From: Nonomuraea cypriaca
Lineage (GTDB): Bacteria; Actinomycetota; Actinomycetes; Streptosporangiales; Streptosporangiaceae
Length of the DNA: 45,691 nucleotides
Assembly: GCF_015645445.1 (NCBI RefSeq)
Contig: NZ_JADOGI010000066.1
Coordinates: 1-45,691, forward strand
Direction: 5' to 3'
This document shows, piece by piece, positions 1 through 8,438 of the stretch. The position numbers were made by a program, and so were the translations under genes. The notes beneath the pieces are model-generated. The model was not told the origin of the DNA. It saw only the letters and a list, made by a program, of their open reading frames with translations, and did no database searches. Each line of letters begins with the position of its first letter. Within the stretch, counting starts at the first letter, position 1.

Positions 1-17
1 GGGCTGGACGAGGCACC

Positions 18-734
18 TCACTGGTGGGGCGGGGCTTGGACGAGGCGTTCCCCCCACTCCAGGCGGGAGCGCAACTCGACCGCGTCGGCGGCCAGGGCGG
101 ACACCAGCGTGCCGGTGGTGGCCAGCGGAAGCACCGCGACGCCGGTGGCCACGGCGGCCTCCTTGGCCGACGCGGTGAGGAACGTGGTCCCGACGCAGCG
201 GGCCGTGCCGTAGACCGCAGTGGAGGCGTCGAGGGCGGGGTCGCCGACGGTGTACTCCTGCCGGAGCAGGGGCAGGTCGTCGCGGGTGGCGTCGAAGCGG
301 GCATGGCAGCGGCCGGGCTGTTCGCCGTACCGGCCGAAGACGATCTCCTCGCGCCAGAACACGGTCGCGTCCGACTCCAGCGTGAGGCGTACCAGCAGGC
401 GGTGGTGGCAGCCGGCGGCGAGCACCGTCGGCTCAGGGCCGAAGCGCAGCGTGGCACCCGCGCCCACCCGGGCGGTGACCAGCATCTCGGACTCGCCGTC
501 GCCGGGCAGCACGAGCGTGGCGGCGACCGAGGCCACCTCCAGGGTGGTGCGCGGCGCGATGTCGAGGTCCAGCGCCAGCCGGTCGCCGCCGAGCGGGCCC
601 GCCGCCGTGGAGATGAGGTGAACGGTGTACGGACCCGTCTGGCGCAGCGTCAGCGGTGGCGCCGAGGCCAGGCGGCTGATGAGGGTCCGGCCGTCCGCCG
701 CCGCCGCGGTCGCCACACCAGCCCGTGCCCGCAT
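18..734 (-). CDS. ureD: urease accessory protein UreD (UreH)
   Basis: UreD is the scaffold of the UreD-UreF-UreG complex that delivers nickel to apo-urease in the cytosol. The 238-residue product has the family's typical beginning and core: TGPYTVHL and AGPLGGDRL around residues 33-53, and the FGPEPT and FWREEIVFGR segments around 98-135. Length is normal to slightly short. The ATG at 734 overlaps the ureG stop (ATGA), so translation is probably coupled. It is the last urease gene visible; only 17 bases follow its stop before the window edge, so further genes of the operon cannot be excluded. Assignment rests on family motifs and operon position together. Confidence 0.9.
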   Translation of the reverse strand: MRARAGVATAAAADGRTLISRLASAPPLTLRQTGPYTVHLISTAAGPLGGDRLALDLDIAPRTTLEVASVAATLVLPGDGESEMLVTARVGAGATLRFGPEPTVLAAGCHHRLLVRLTLESDATVFWREEIVFGRYGEQPGRCHARFDATRDDLPLLRQEYTVGDPALDASTAVYGTARCVGTTFLTASAKEAAVATGVAVLPLATTGTLVSALAADAVELRSRLEWGERLVQAPPHQ

Positions 735-1408
735 CAGGAGATGGGTGCCGCGTGCATGTGGGACCAGGCCGCGACCTGCTCCGAGACCCAGGCGGCGACG
801 GTGGCGGCGCCGGGATCCTGCCTGATCGAGGTGAACTGGACCGGCCGGTCGCCCCGTACCGCCGCCGAGTCGCGGGCCATCACGTCCAGGTCGGCGCCCA
901 CCATCGGCGCCAAGTCGGTCTTGTTGACGACCAGCAGATCTGCCGTGGTCACTCCGGGGCCGCCCTTGCGCGGCACCTTGTCGCCGCCCGACACGTCCAG
1001 CACGAAGATCTGCTTGTCCGCCAGACCCCGGCTGAACGTGGCCGTCAGGTTGTCCCCGCCGCTCTCCACGATCACCAGGTCCAGCGGCCCGAACCGGTAC
1101 TCTAGGGTCTCCACGGCGTCGAGGTTGGCGGCGATGTCGTCGCGGATGGCGGTGTGGGGGCAGCAGCCGGTCTCGACGGCGAGGATGCGTTCCTCGTCCA
1201 GTACGCCTGCCTTGCGCAGGAAGTCGGCGTCCTCGGTGGTGTAGATGTCGTTCGTCACCACGCCCAGCGACATCGTCGGGCCCAGCGTCCTGCACAACGC
1301 GGCCACCAGGGCCGTCTTACCGCTGCCCACCGGGCCGCCCACCCCCAGCCGCAGCGCTCTGCCGCGGCCGTCGGGGGTGCGGTGGTGGTCGTCGTGATTG
1401 GCGCCCAT
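734..1408 (-). CDS. ureG: urease accessory GTPase UreG
   Basis: UreG is a SIMIBI-class GTPase that powers nickel insertion into urease. The 224-residue protein carries a P-loop GGPVGSGKT near residues 24-32, the nickel-binding Cys-Pro-His motif in ETGCCPHTAIRDD, the EsGGDNL segment and a guanine-specificity NKTDLA motif. A short His-rich N-terminus (HDDHH) may bind metal. Length is normal. The start is the ATG at 1408, 15 nt after the ureF stop, and the gene overlaps ureD by four bases. Function is certain from motifs. Confidence 0.97.
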   Translation of the reverse strand: MGANHDDHHRTPDGRGRALRLGVGGPVGSGKTALVAALCRTLGPTMSLGVVTNDIYTTEDADFLRKAGVLDEERILAVETGCCPHTAIRDDIAANLDAVETLEYRFGPLDLVIVESGGDNLTATFSRGLADKQIFVLDVSGGDKVPRKGGPGVTTADLLVVNKTDLAPMVGADLDVMARDSAAVRGDRPVQFTSIRQDPGAATVAAWVSEQVAAWSHMHAAPIS

Positions 1409-1423
1409 GTTCGGGGGTCCTCC

Positions 1424-2659
1424 CTAAGAGACGAACAGCCTGACCTCGGCCAGCGCGTGGCGCTCGGCCAGGAGGTCCAGTGCTGGTGCTGAATATGCGG
1501 GCAACGCCGCCCAGCGGGCGGCGTGTGGAGGCGTGCCGGTGCCCGGCCAGGCGTCTACGCGCGTGCCGGTGCCCGGCCGGGTTTCGGTGTCTACGCGCGT
1601 GCCGGTGTCGGGCCGGGTTTCGGTGTCTGTGCGCGTGCCGGTGTCGGGCCGGGTTTCGGTGTGGGGCGCGCTGGTGGCTGGCCAGGCTTCGGTGTCTGGG
1701 GGCGTGCCGGTGGTTGGCCAGGCTTGCGAGGCCACGGCGTCGAGGTCGGGCGCGAGGTCGGCCAGCAGACCGTGCACGGCGACCGGATCGAGGCCGAGGA
1801 GCCGGACCGCCGCCGTGGCCGCTCCGCTGATCGCGTGGTACGCCGCCGCCAGCGCCGCCTCCCCGGGCGTGGCACCGGCCGCGTGCGCCGCCGCTCCGAG
1901 CGCGATCGGGTGATGAGGATTCGGTACGGCCGCCGCCAGTTCGTCCAGCACCGCCGACGGCCACACGCGCCGGGCCACCCTGATCAGCAGCCGCCCCTGC
2001 GTCCTGGACGCGTCCCGCTGGGCCGGTGAGGCCGTCCTCGCGTCCACCTCGGCGTCGAGCCGCAACCAGTTACGGGCCTCCCCTCCAGCCCCGCCGCCGG
2101 CTCCGGCGCTGTCGACGTCGCTGCCGCCGCCGCCCGTGCCGCCGCCGCCCGTGCCGCCGCCGCCCGTGCCGCCGCCGCCCGTGCCGCCGTCGTTCGTGCG
2201 GCCGTCGTTCGTGCTGCGGCTGCTCGTGCCGCCGTCGTTCGTGCGGCTGTCGTTGCTGAGGCTGCTGGTGCGGCTGTCGCCCGTGCGGCCTCCGTTCGTG
2301 CCGCTGTCGTTCGTGCTGCCGCTGCCGCTGCCGCTGGTGCTGCCACCGCCCGTGCCGCTGCCGTTCATCCCGCCGCTCCTGGCGCCGCCGGTGCTGGCGT
2401 AGTTGGTCCCGCCGGTCGTGCCGGCGGGTTGGGTGCGGTCGGCGCCTGCTCGGTCCCTCGTTCCCGCGGCGGCGCAGGCGGCGGCCGTGAGGGCGGCGGC
2501 GACCGTGCCTGTGGTGTGCAGGCGGCCGCGCAGGAAGGCGGCCAGCGAGGGGACGTCGTGGACCGCGCCCGACGTGATGGCCTGTTCGGTGGTGCCCGAG
2601 TGGGCGTGGCCGCCCGCAGGAAGGCGGGAGTCGGTGAGGAGGAGCAGGCCCGGGTTCAT
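1424..2659 (-). CDS. ureF: urease accessory protein UreF with two low-complexity insertions
   Basis: UreF bridges UreD and UreG in the nickel-delivery complex. The gene encodes 411 residues against roughly 215-230 for the family. Conserved UreF sequence is found in three blocks: residues 1-65 (LLLTDSRLPAGGHAHS start), about 197-313 (WLRLDAEVDART through GLLADLAPDLDAVAS), and about 379-411 (the ALDLLAERHA end). Between them lie a Gly/Thr/Ser/Asn-rich segment at about 66-196 with GGGGT runs, and a 12-residue periodic Thr/Asp/Arg/Pro segment at about 314-378. Removing both leaves about 216 residues, a normal UreF. There is no stop or frameshift, so the gene looks functional. It is in the same reading frame as ureC upstream. 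Confidence 0.92.
   Translation of the reverse strand: MNPGLLLLTDSRLPAGGHAHSGTTEQAITSGAVHDVPSLAAFLRGRLHTTGTVAAALTAAACAAAGTRDRAGADRTQPAGTTGGTNYASTGGARSGGMNGSGTGGGSTSGSGSGSTNDSGTNGGRTGDSRTSSLSNDSRTNDGGTSSRSTNDGRTNDGGTGGGGTGGGGTGGGGTGGGGSDVDSAGAGGGAGGEARNWLRLDAEVDARTASPAQRDASRTQGRLLIRVARRVWPSAVLDELAAAVPNPHHPIALGAAAHAAGATPGEAALAAAYHAISGAATAAVRLLGLDPVAVHGLLADLAPDLDAVASQAWPTTGTPPDTEAWPATSAPHTETRPDTGTRTDTETRPDTGTRVDTETRPGTGTRVDAWPGTGTPPHAARWAALPAYSAPALDLLAERHALAEVRLFVS
1526..1720 (-). repeat. in-frame tandem repeat in ureF, C-terminal insertion
   Basis: About 65 codons of degenerate 36-bp repeats encode variants of GTRVDTETRPDT, shrinking to shorter units at both edges. They sit just before the last conserved UreF block. 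The period is a multiple of three, so copy number can change without breaking the frame. Boundaries are approximate. Confidence 0.85.
2072..2464 (-). repeat. in-frame low-complexity insertion in ureF, N-terminal third
   Basis: About 130 codons rich in Gly, Thr, Ser, Asn and Asp interrupt UreF between its first helices and the conserved WLRLDAEVDART block. The region contains four consecutive 15-bp GGGGT units, plus degenerate TNDGGT- and SRTND-type units. It resembles a flexible linker. It shows no similarity to a folded domain that I recognise. Confidence 0.85.
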
Positions 2660-2839
2660 CGGCGGCGCCTCATCAGAAGGCTCATCGGGCGTCTTGTCAG
2701 GTGTCGTGTCGGGAGGGTCGTCGGACGTCCCCCCAGGCGTCTCGTCGGGCGTCTTGTCAGGTGTCGCGTTGGGGGGTTGGTCGGGCGTCGTGTCGGGAGC
2801 GTTGCCGGGCGTTGTGTTGGGAGGGGCATCGGGGGCTCG
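2660..2839 (-). repeat. ureC-ureF spacer: Pro/Asp/Thr repeats open in both genes' frame
   Basis: This 180-nt spacer contains a 60-bp duplication (the same 22 bases begin at 2685 and 2745) and further degenerate copies toward ureC. ureC and ureF share one reading frame (starts 4549 and 2659 differ by 1890 nt). All 60 spacer codons are open in that frame and encode a Pro/Asp/Thr-rich stretch with TPDKTPDE units. Only the ureC TGA separates the two genes. No ATG, GTG, TTG or CTG codon occurs in frame within the spacer, so the ATG at 2659 remains the UreF start. Confidence 0.85.
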
Positions 2840-4549
2840 TCAGAAGAGGAAGTAGCGTTGGGTCATCGGCAGGGTGGTGGCGGGGGACGGTTCGATCAGG
2901 TCGCCGTCGATGCGTACCTCGAAGGTGTCGGGTGCCACGTCGATCCGTGGCAGCGCGTCGTTGAGGGGCATCGCGGACTTGCCGCGCCCGCGTACGTCGG
3001 CGACCGGGGCCAGGCGGCGGCGGACGGCCAGCCGGTCGGGGAGGCCGGACTCCAGGGCGAGGGGCGCGACGAAGTGGAGTGAGGTGGCCGCGGCGGTGAC
3101 CGGTGAGGCGCCGAACATCGGACGCGGGAGCACCGGCTGGGGTGTGGGGATGGAGGCGTTGGCGTCGCCCATCTGGGCCCAGGCCACCACGCCGCCCTTG
3201 AGCACCAGGTCCGGCTTGACCCCGAAGAACGCCGGGTCCCAGAGGACGAGGTCGGCGAGCTTGCCCTGCTCGACGGAGCCGACCTCGCCGTCCAACCCAT
3301 GGGCGATAGCCGGACATATCGTATATTTCGCGATGTATCGCCGTGCGCGGAGATTGTCGGCCGGGCCGTCGCCCAGCGACCCCCGGCGTGCCTTCATCAC
3401 GTGCGCCGTCTGCCACGTACGGATGATCGTCTCGCCGATCCGGCCCATGGCCTGCGAGTCCGACCCGATCATCGAGATCGCCCCCATGTCGTGCAGGACG
3501 TCCTCGGCGGCCATCGTCGACGGCCTGATCCGTGACTCGGCGAACGCCAGGTCCTCGGGGATCGACGGGTTGAGGTGGTGGCAGACCATCAGCATGTCGA
3601 GGTGCTCGTCGAGCGTGTTGACGGTGTGCGGCCTGGTGGGGTTGGTTGAGGAGGCCAGGACGTTGGGGTAGGAGGCGACGCGGATGATGTCCGGCGCGTG
3701 CCCGCCCCCCGCGCCCTCCGTGTGGTACGCGTGGATCGTCCGGTTCCCGATGGCCTTGAGCGTCGACTCGACGAAGCCGGCCTCGTTCAGCGTGTCGGTG
3801 TGGATCGTCACCTGCACCCCGGTGGCGTCGGCCACGGTGAGGCAGGCGTCGATGGCGGCGGGCGTCGTACCCCAGTCCTCGTGCAGCTTGAAGCCGGAGG
3901 CCCCGGCCTGGAGCTGCTCGCGCAGGCCGTCGGCGCTGACCGTGTTGCCCTTGCCGAGCAGGGCGAAGTTCAGCGGGTACGCGTCCAGCGACTCCAGCAT
4001 GCGGCCGAGGTACCAGGTCCCGGTGACGGTCGTCGCCTTGGTGCCCTCGACGGGTCCGGTGCCGCCCCCGACGATTGTGGTGACGCCGGACCCGATCGCC
4101 TCGTCGAGCAGCTGCGGGCAGATCAGGTGGACGTGCGAGTCGACGGCCCCGGCGGTGAGGATCTTGCCGTTGCCCGCGAGCACCTCCGTGGACGGTCCGA
4201 TGACCAGGTCCACGCCGTCCATCGTGTCGGGGTTGCCGGCCTTGCCGATGGCGTGGACGCGGCCGTCGCGGATGCCGACGTCGGCCTTCACCACACCCCA
4301 GTGGTCGAGGATGACCGCGCCGGTGATGACCAGGTCGGCCGCGCCCTCGGCCCGGGTGGTCCGCGCCTGGCCCATGGACTCGCGGATGACCTTGCCGCCG
4401 CCGAACACCGCCTCGTCGCCCGGCCCGGAGGGTCCCATCGACAGGTCCTCTGTGACCTCGATGAACAGGTCGGTGTCGGCCAGCCTGACCTGGTCTCCGA
4501 CGGTGGGCCCGTACAGCGCCGCGTACCGGGCCCGGGTGATTTCAGTCAT
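2840..4549 (-). CDS. ureC: urease subunit alpha UreC
   Basis: UreC is the catalytic subunit that hydrolyses urea to ammonia and carbamate at a dinickel centre. The 569-residue protein has all metal and catalytic residues: His139 and His141 (DSHVH), carbamylated Lys221 (GFKLHEDWG), His250, His276, catalytic His324 in VCHHL, and Asp364 in GSDSQAMGR. Length matches the family. The ATG at 4549 overlaps the 3' end of ureB by eight bases. The TGA stop is followed by C, a context known to be relatively leaky, and the downstream frame continues open into ureF. Confidence 0.98.
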   Translation of the reverse strand: MTEITRARYAALYGPTVGDQVRLADTDLFIEVTEDLSMGPSGPGDEAVFGGGKVIRESMGQARTTRAEGAADLVITGAVILDHWGVVKADVGIRDGRVHAIGKAGNPDTMDGVDLVIGPSTEVLAGNGKILTAGAVDSHVHLICPQLLDEAIGSGVTTIVGGGTGPVEGTKATTVTGTWYLGRMLESLDAYPLNFALLGKGNTVSADGLREQLQAGASGFKLHEDWGTTPAAIDACLTVADATGVQVTIHTDTLNEAGFVESTLKAIGNRTIHAYHTEGAGGGHAPDIIRVASYPNVLASSTNPTRPHTVNTLDEHLDMLMVCHHLNPSIPEDLAFAESRIRPSTMAAEDVLHDMGAISMIGSDSQAMGRIGETIIRTWQTAHVMKARRGSLGDGPADNLRARRYIAKYTICPAIAHGLDGEVGSVEQGKLADLVLWDPAFFGVKPDLVLKGGVVAWAQMGDANASIPTPQPVLPRPMFGASPVTAAATSLHFVAPLALESGLPDRLAVRRRLAPVADVRGRGKSAMPLNDALPRIDVAPDTFEVRIDGDLIEPSPATTLPMTQRYFLF

Positions 4550-4853
4550 CGAGCGGCCCCGCCCACTCCGGCCGCAGGCCCGGCACCACCCGGTGGCCCG
4601 CCAGTGGCACGAGCGTCACGTCGCGTTCCAGGCCGGGCTCGAACCTGATCGCGGTCCCGGCGGGCACGTCGAGGCGCATCCCCCACGCGGCCTTCCTGTC
4701 GAACTCCAGCCCGGGGTTCGCCGCCGCGAAGTGGTAGTGCGAGCCCACCTGCACCGGCCGGTCCGCCGTGTTGACCACGCGTACGGTCACCCGCTCGCGC
4801 CCGGGGTTGAGCACGAGCGCGCCCTCTGGATGGATGTACTCGCCCGGGATCAT
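4542..4853 (-). CDS. ureB: urease subunit beta UreB
   Basis: This is a structural urease subunit of 103 residues, starting MIPGEY and carrying the family segments NTADRPVQVGSHYHF and FDRKAAWGMRLD. The ATG at 4853 overlaps the ureA stop (ATGA) and the gene end overlaps ureC, so the three structural subunits are translationally coupled. Subunits are separate, as in most bacteria, rather than fused. Confidence 0.97.
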   Translation of the reverse strand: MIPGEYIHPEGALVLNPGRERVTVRVVNTADRPVQVGSHYHFAAANPGLEFDRKAAWGMRLDVPAGTAIRFEPGLERDVTLVPLAGHRVVPGLRPEWAGPLDD

Positions 4854-5152
4854 GGAATCGGCCTGTGCACGGTGACCAGCTTCGTGCCGTCGGGGAACGT
4901 CGCCTCGATCTGCACGCTCTCCAGCATCTCCGGCACGCCCTGCATGACGTCGGCCCGGCTGAGCACCGACCGGCCCGCCTCCATGAGGTCGGCCACAGTG
5001 CGCCCGTCCCTGGCCCCTTCCATGAGGAAGGACGCGATGACGGCGGTAGCCTCGGGATGGTTGAGCCGCAGGCCCCTGGCCTGCCGCCCGCGCGCCACTC
5101 CGGCGGCGACGTGGATGAGCAGCCGCTCCTGCTCGTGTGAGGTAAGCCGCAT
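4850..5152 (-). CDS. ureA: urease subunit gamma UreA
   Basis: This is the smallest structural urease subunit, 100 residues. It has the typical MRLTSHEQERLL start, the LNHPEATAVIASFLMEGARDG segment and a C-terminal FPDGTKLVTVHRPI. It is the first gene of the operon, divergent from urtA across a 198-bp control region. The start is fixed by the family N-terminus; the ribosome-binding site is weak. Confidence 0.97.
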   Translation of the reverse strand: MRLTSHEQERLLIHVAAGVARGRQARGLRLNHPEATAVIASFLMEGARDGRTVADLMEAGRSVLSRADVMQGVPEMLESVQIEATFPDGTKLVTVHRPIP

Positions 5153-5350
5153 GGCCGGACCATAGAAACCGGCCGTTTCCACACTGTTGCCGCACGATGT
5201 CGTGTCGGTTTCACACTCCGATGAATTCGGACATGTCAGTTTTTGCGCCTCTGTGAACGTCTGGCAATCGTGTCTTAACACGCCGGATCTTCTGGTGAAA
5301 TTCCGCGGAGTCACCTTTCTCCCAGTACCGCTTGGCAGGAAGGAATCGCC
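5153..5350. promoter_or_regulatory. ureA-urtA divergent control region with a GlnR-like site
   Basis: This 198-bp region separates the urease and urea-transporter operons and must hold both promoters. On the minus strand, positions 5190-5175 read GCAAC, six bases, GAAAC. This differs by one base from the GTnAC-n6-GAAAC half of actinobacterial GlnR boxes, and GlnR is a known nitrogen regulator of urease in actinomycetes. A second GAAAC lies at 5212-5208. No second complete box was found, so the regulator is an inference. The urtA side ends with AGGAAGGA as ribosome-binding site. Confidence 0.35.
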
Positions 5351-6556
5351 GTGCGCATATCCCGCCCGATCGTCTCCGCGCTCGTCCTGTTGGCTCTTGC
5401 GGCCTGCGGATCCGACGCCCAGCCCGCCGCCGAGCAGAACGAGATCAAGGTCGGGCTCCTCCACTCCCTCAGTGGCACGATGGCGATCAGCGAGGTCACC
5501 GTGCGCGACGCCGAACTGCTCGCGATCGAGGAGATCAACAAGGCCGGAGGCGTGCTCGGCAAGAAACTCGTCCCCGTCGTCGAGGACGGCGCCTCCGACT
5601 GGCCCACGTTCGCCGAGAAGGCCACCAAGCTGATCAGGCAGGACAAGGTCGCCACCGTCTTCGGCGGCTGGACGTCGGCCAGCAGGAAGGCGATGCTGCC
5701 GGTCTTCGAACGCTACAAGGCGCTGCTGTGGTATCCGGTGCAGTACGAGGGGCTGGAGAGCTCGCCGTACATCTTCTACACCGGGGCCACCACCAACCAG
5801 CAGATCATCCCCGGCCTCGACTACCTGAAGGAACAGGGCAAGAAGTCGCTGTTCCTGGTCGGCAGCGACTACGTCTTCCCGCGTACCGCGAACAAGATCA
5901 TCAAGGCGTACGCGGCCGCGAACGGGATGCAGGTCCTCGGCGAGGAGTACACGCCGCTCGGCCACACCGAATACTCCACGCTCGTCAACAAGGTCACGCA
6001 GGCCAGGCCTGACGCCGTGTTCAACACCCTGAACGGCGACAGCAACGTGGCCTTCTTCAAGCAGCTCAGGAGCGCGGGCGCCACGGCGGAGAGCATGCCG
6101 GTGCTGTCGGTCAGCATCGCCGAGGAGGAGGTCACCGGCATCGGCGTGGACAACATCGCCGGCCAGCCCGTCGCCTGGAACTACTACCAGACCACCGAGA
6201 CCGCGGCCAACGACGCCTTCGTCAAGGCGTACAAGGCCAAGTACGGGCAGGACAAGGTCACCTCCGACCCCATGGAGGCCGGCTACAACGCCGTCTACCT
6301 GTGGGCCGAGGCGGTCAAGAAGGCCGGTACGACCGAGGTCGAGGCCGTGAAGAAGGCCGCGCCCGGCATCGCGCTCGAACGCCCTGAGGGCCTGGTCACC
6401 ATCGACGGGGAGAACCAGCACATGTACAAGACGGCCCGCATCGGCATCATCCAGCCCGACGGCCTGATCAAGCAGGTGTGGGACTCGGGCGAGCCGATCA
6501 AACCCGATCCGTACCTCAAGGGCTACCCGTGGGCGACCGGGCTGGCGACCGGCTGA
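5351..6556 (+). CDS. urtA: urea ABC transporter substrate-binding lipoprotein UrtA
   Basis: UrtA captures urea (or short amides) outside the membrane for UrtBCDE. The 401-residue product begins with a lipoprotein signal ending in a LAAC lipobox near residue 19. It continues with the branched-chain-type periplasmic-binding fold (VGLLHSLSGTMA, then a LWYPVQYEG segment typical of UrtA and AmiC relatives, then TNQQIIPGLDYL). The GTG at 5351 is chosen because a good Shine-Dalgarno (AGGAAGGA) precedes it and the signal peptide follows directly. The stop overlaps urtB (ATGA). Confidence 0.93.
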   Translation: MRISRPIVSALVLLALAACGSDAQPAAEQNEIKVGLLHSLSGTMAISEVTVRDAELLAIEEINKAGGVLGKKLVPVVEDGASDWPTFAEKATKLIRQDKVATVFGGWTSASRKAMLPVFERYKALLWYPVQYEGLESSPYIFYTGATTNQQIIPGLDYLKEQGKKSLFLVGSDYVFPRTANKIIKAYAAANGMQVLGEEYTPLGHTEYSTLVNKVTQARPDAVFNTLNGDSNVAFFKQLRSAGATAESMPVLSVSIAEEEVTGIGVDNIAGQPVAWNYYQTTETAANDAFVKAYKAKYGQDKVTSDPMEAGYNAVYLWAEAVKKAGTTEVEAVKKAAPGIALERPEGLVTIDGENQHMYKTARIGIIQPDGLIKQVWDSGEPIKPDPYLKGYPWATGLATG

Positions 6557-7404
6557 TGACGGCCTTCGTCAACCAGCTCCCCATCGGGCTGTCCATCGGG
6601 GCGGTGCTGCTGCTGATCGCGCTCGGGCTGACGTTCACGTTCGGGCAGATGGGCGTGATCAACATGGCGCACGGCGAGTTCATCATGGCGGGGGCGTACA
6701 CCGCGTTCCTGCTGCAGGACATGGTGCTCGCGCTGCCGGCGGCGTTCGTGGTGGCCGGTGTCATGGGGCTGATCCTGGAGCGGGCCGCCGTCAGGCACTT
6801 CTACGGCAGGCCGCTGGACACGCTGCTGCTCACCTGGGGCGTGAGCCTGGTGCTGCAGCAGCTCGCCCGCGACCTGTTCGGGGCGCCGAACGTGCAGGTG
6901 GCCGCCCCCTCCTGGCTGGCGGGAGGGGTGGGGATCCTGCCGTACAACCGGCTGTTCATCATGGGGCTCGCGGTGGCCGGCGTGGTGGCGATCTGGGCGT
7001 ACCTCAACCGCACCGGGCTCGGCCGCAGGACGCAGGCCGTGGTGCAGAACCGGCAGCTCGCCGCGACCAGCGGGATCGACACCGGCCGGGTGGACATGCT
7101 GACGTTCTTCATCGGCTCGGGCCTCGCGGGCGTGGCCGGGGTGGCGCTGACGCTCATCGGGCCCGTCGGGCCGGCGCTCGGGACGTACTACATCGTGGAC
7201 GCGTTCCTCGTCGTCGTGGCCGGCGGGCTGGGGCAACTGCGCGGCGCGGTGCTCGCGGCCGTCGGACTCGGGCTGCTGAACTCCTACGCCGAGTTCTGGT
7301 CGGACGCCTCGCTCGCGAAGGTGATCGTGTTCGCCGTCATCATCGCCTTCCTGCAGGTACGGCCGCAGGGCATGTTCGTGCTGAGGTCGAGGGTGCTCAC
7401 ATGA
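6556..7404 (+). CDS. urtB: urea ABC transporter permease UrtB
   Basis: This is an integral-membrane permease of the LivH type. The 282 residues are strongly hydrophobic with several transmembrane helices and the family segment NMAHGEFIMAGAY near the N-terminus. Start ATG 6556 overlaps the urtA stop; the end overlaps urtC by four bases. Some UrtB proteins carry a long extra N-terminal domain; this one is the short form. Confidence 0.92.
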   Translation: MTAFVNQLPIGLSIGAVLLLIALGLTFTFGQMGVINMAHGEFIMAGAYTAFLLQDMVLALPAAFVVAGVMGLILERAAVRHFYGRPLDTLLLTWGVSLVLQQLARDLFGAPNVQVAAPSWLAGGVGILPYNRLFIMGLAVAGVVAIWAYLNRTGLGRRTQAVVQNRQLAATSGIDTGRVDMLTFFIGSGLAGVAGVALTLIGPVGPALGTYYIVDAFLVVVAGGLGQLRGAVLAAVGLGLLNSYAEFWSDASLAKVIVFAVIIAFLQVRPQGMFVLRSRVLT

Positions 7405-8438
7405 TCAAGAGACAGCTGCCCCTGATCAAGAGACACGTGCCCTTCGCGGCCATCGCCGTGATCGCCCTGGTGGCCGCGCCGCTGCTGCTCGAACCCTTCC
7501 GCCTGGGGCTGCTGGCCAAATACCTGTGCTACGCCATCGTCGCGCTCGGCATCGGGCTGGCCTGGGGCCAGGGCGGCATGCTCACGCTCGGCCAGGGCGT
7601 GTTCTTCGGGCTCGGCGGCTACTCGATGGCGATGTACCTCAAGCTGACCGAGGGCGGCGGGCTGCCCGACTTCATGGTGTGGAGCGGGGTCGAGGAGCTG
7701 CCCGCCCTCTGGGTGCCGTTCGCGAACCCCGTCTTCGCCATCGGGATGGCCGTCCTCGGGCCCGTGGCGCTCGCGCTGATCCTGGGCCTGCTCGTGTTCA
7801 GGCAGCGCGTACGCGGCGCGTACTTCGCCATCCTCACCCAGGCGCTGGCCGCCGCCATGGTCATCCTGCTGGTCGGCCAGCAGGGCCTGACCGGCGGCAC
7901 CAACGGCATGACCAACTTCTTCGACCTGTTCGGCCAGGACCTGGCCGAGGACTCCACGCAGCGGGGCCTGTACCTGGTGGTGGCCTTCGTACTGGGGATC
8001 CTGTACCTCGCCACCCGGCAGCTCGTGAACAGCAGGTACGGCCGGCTGCTCGTCGCCGTCAGGGACGGCGAGGACCGGGTGCGCTTCCTCGGCTACGACC
8101 CGGCTCTGGTCAAGACCATCACCTTCGCCGCGTCGGCGGGCATGGCGGGGCTTGCGGGAGCGCTGTTCGTGCCGGTCGTCGGCATCTTCTCGCCCGCGCT
8201 CCTGGGCGTGGTCCCATCGCTCGAACTGGTCGTCGCGGTGGCCGTGGGCGGGCGGCACGCGCTGGCCGGGGCCGTGCTGGGCGCGGTCCTCATGGGCTAT
8301 GCGAAGACGGCGTTCAGCGAGCAGTTCGCCGACGGCTGGCTCTACCTCCAGGGGGCGCTGTTCATCCTGGTCATGACTCTCGCCCCGAAGGGGATCATCG
8401 GCATGGCAGGGAGGTTGCGACGTGCTCGAGCTACGTGA
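7401..8438 (+). CDS. urtC: urea ABC transporter permease UrtC
   Basis: This is the second permease, LivM type, 345 residues, with multiple hydrophobic helices and the conserved WGQGGMLTLGQG and GGTNGMTNFF segments. It pairs with UrtB to form the channel. The start overlaps urtB. The last 17 bases are shared with urtD, again suggesting translational coupling. Confidence 0.93.
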   Translation: MIKRQLPLIKRHVPFAAIAVIALVAAPLLLEPFRLGLLAKYLCYAIVALGIGLAWGQGGMLTLGQGVFFGLGGYSMAMYLKLTEGGGLPDFMVWSGVEELPALWVPFANPVFAIGMAVLGPVALALILGLLVFRQRVRGAYFAILTQALAAAMVILLVGQQGLTGGTNGMTNFFDLFGQDLAEDSTQRGLYLVVAFVLGILYLATRQLVNSRYGRLLVAVRDGEDRVRFLGYDPALVKTITFAASAGMAGLAGALFVPVVGIFSPALLGVVPSLELVVAVAVGGRHALAGAVLGAVLMGYAKTAFSEQFADGWLYLQGALFILVMTLAPKGIIGMAGRLRRARAT

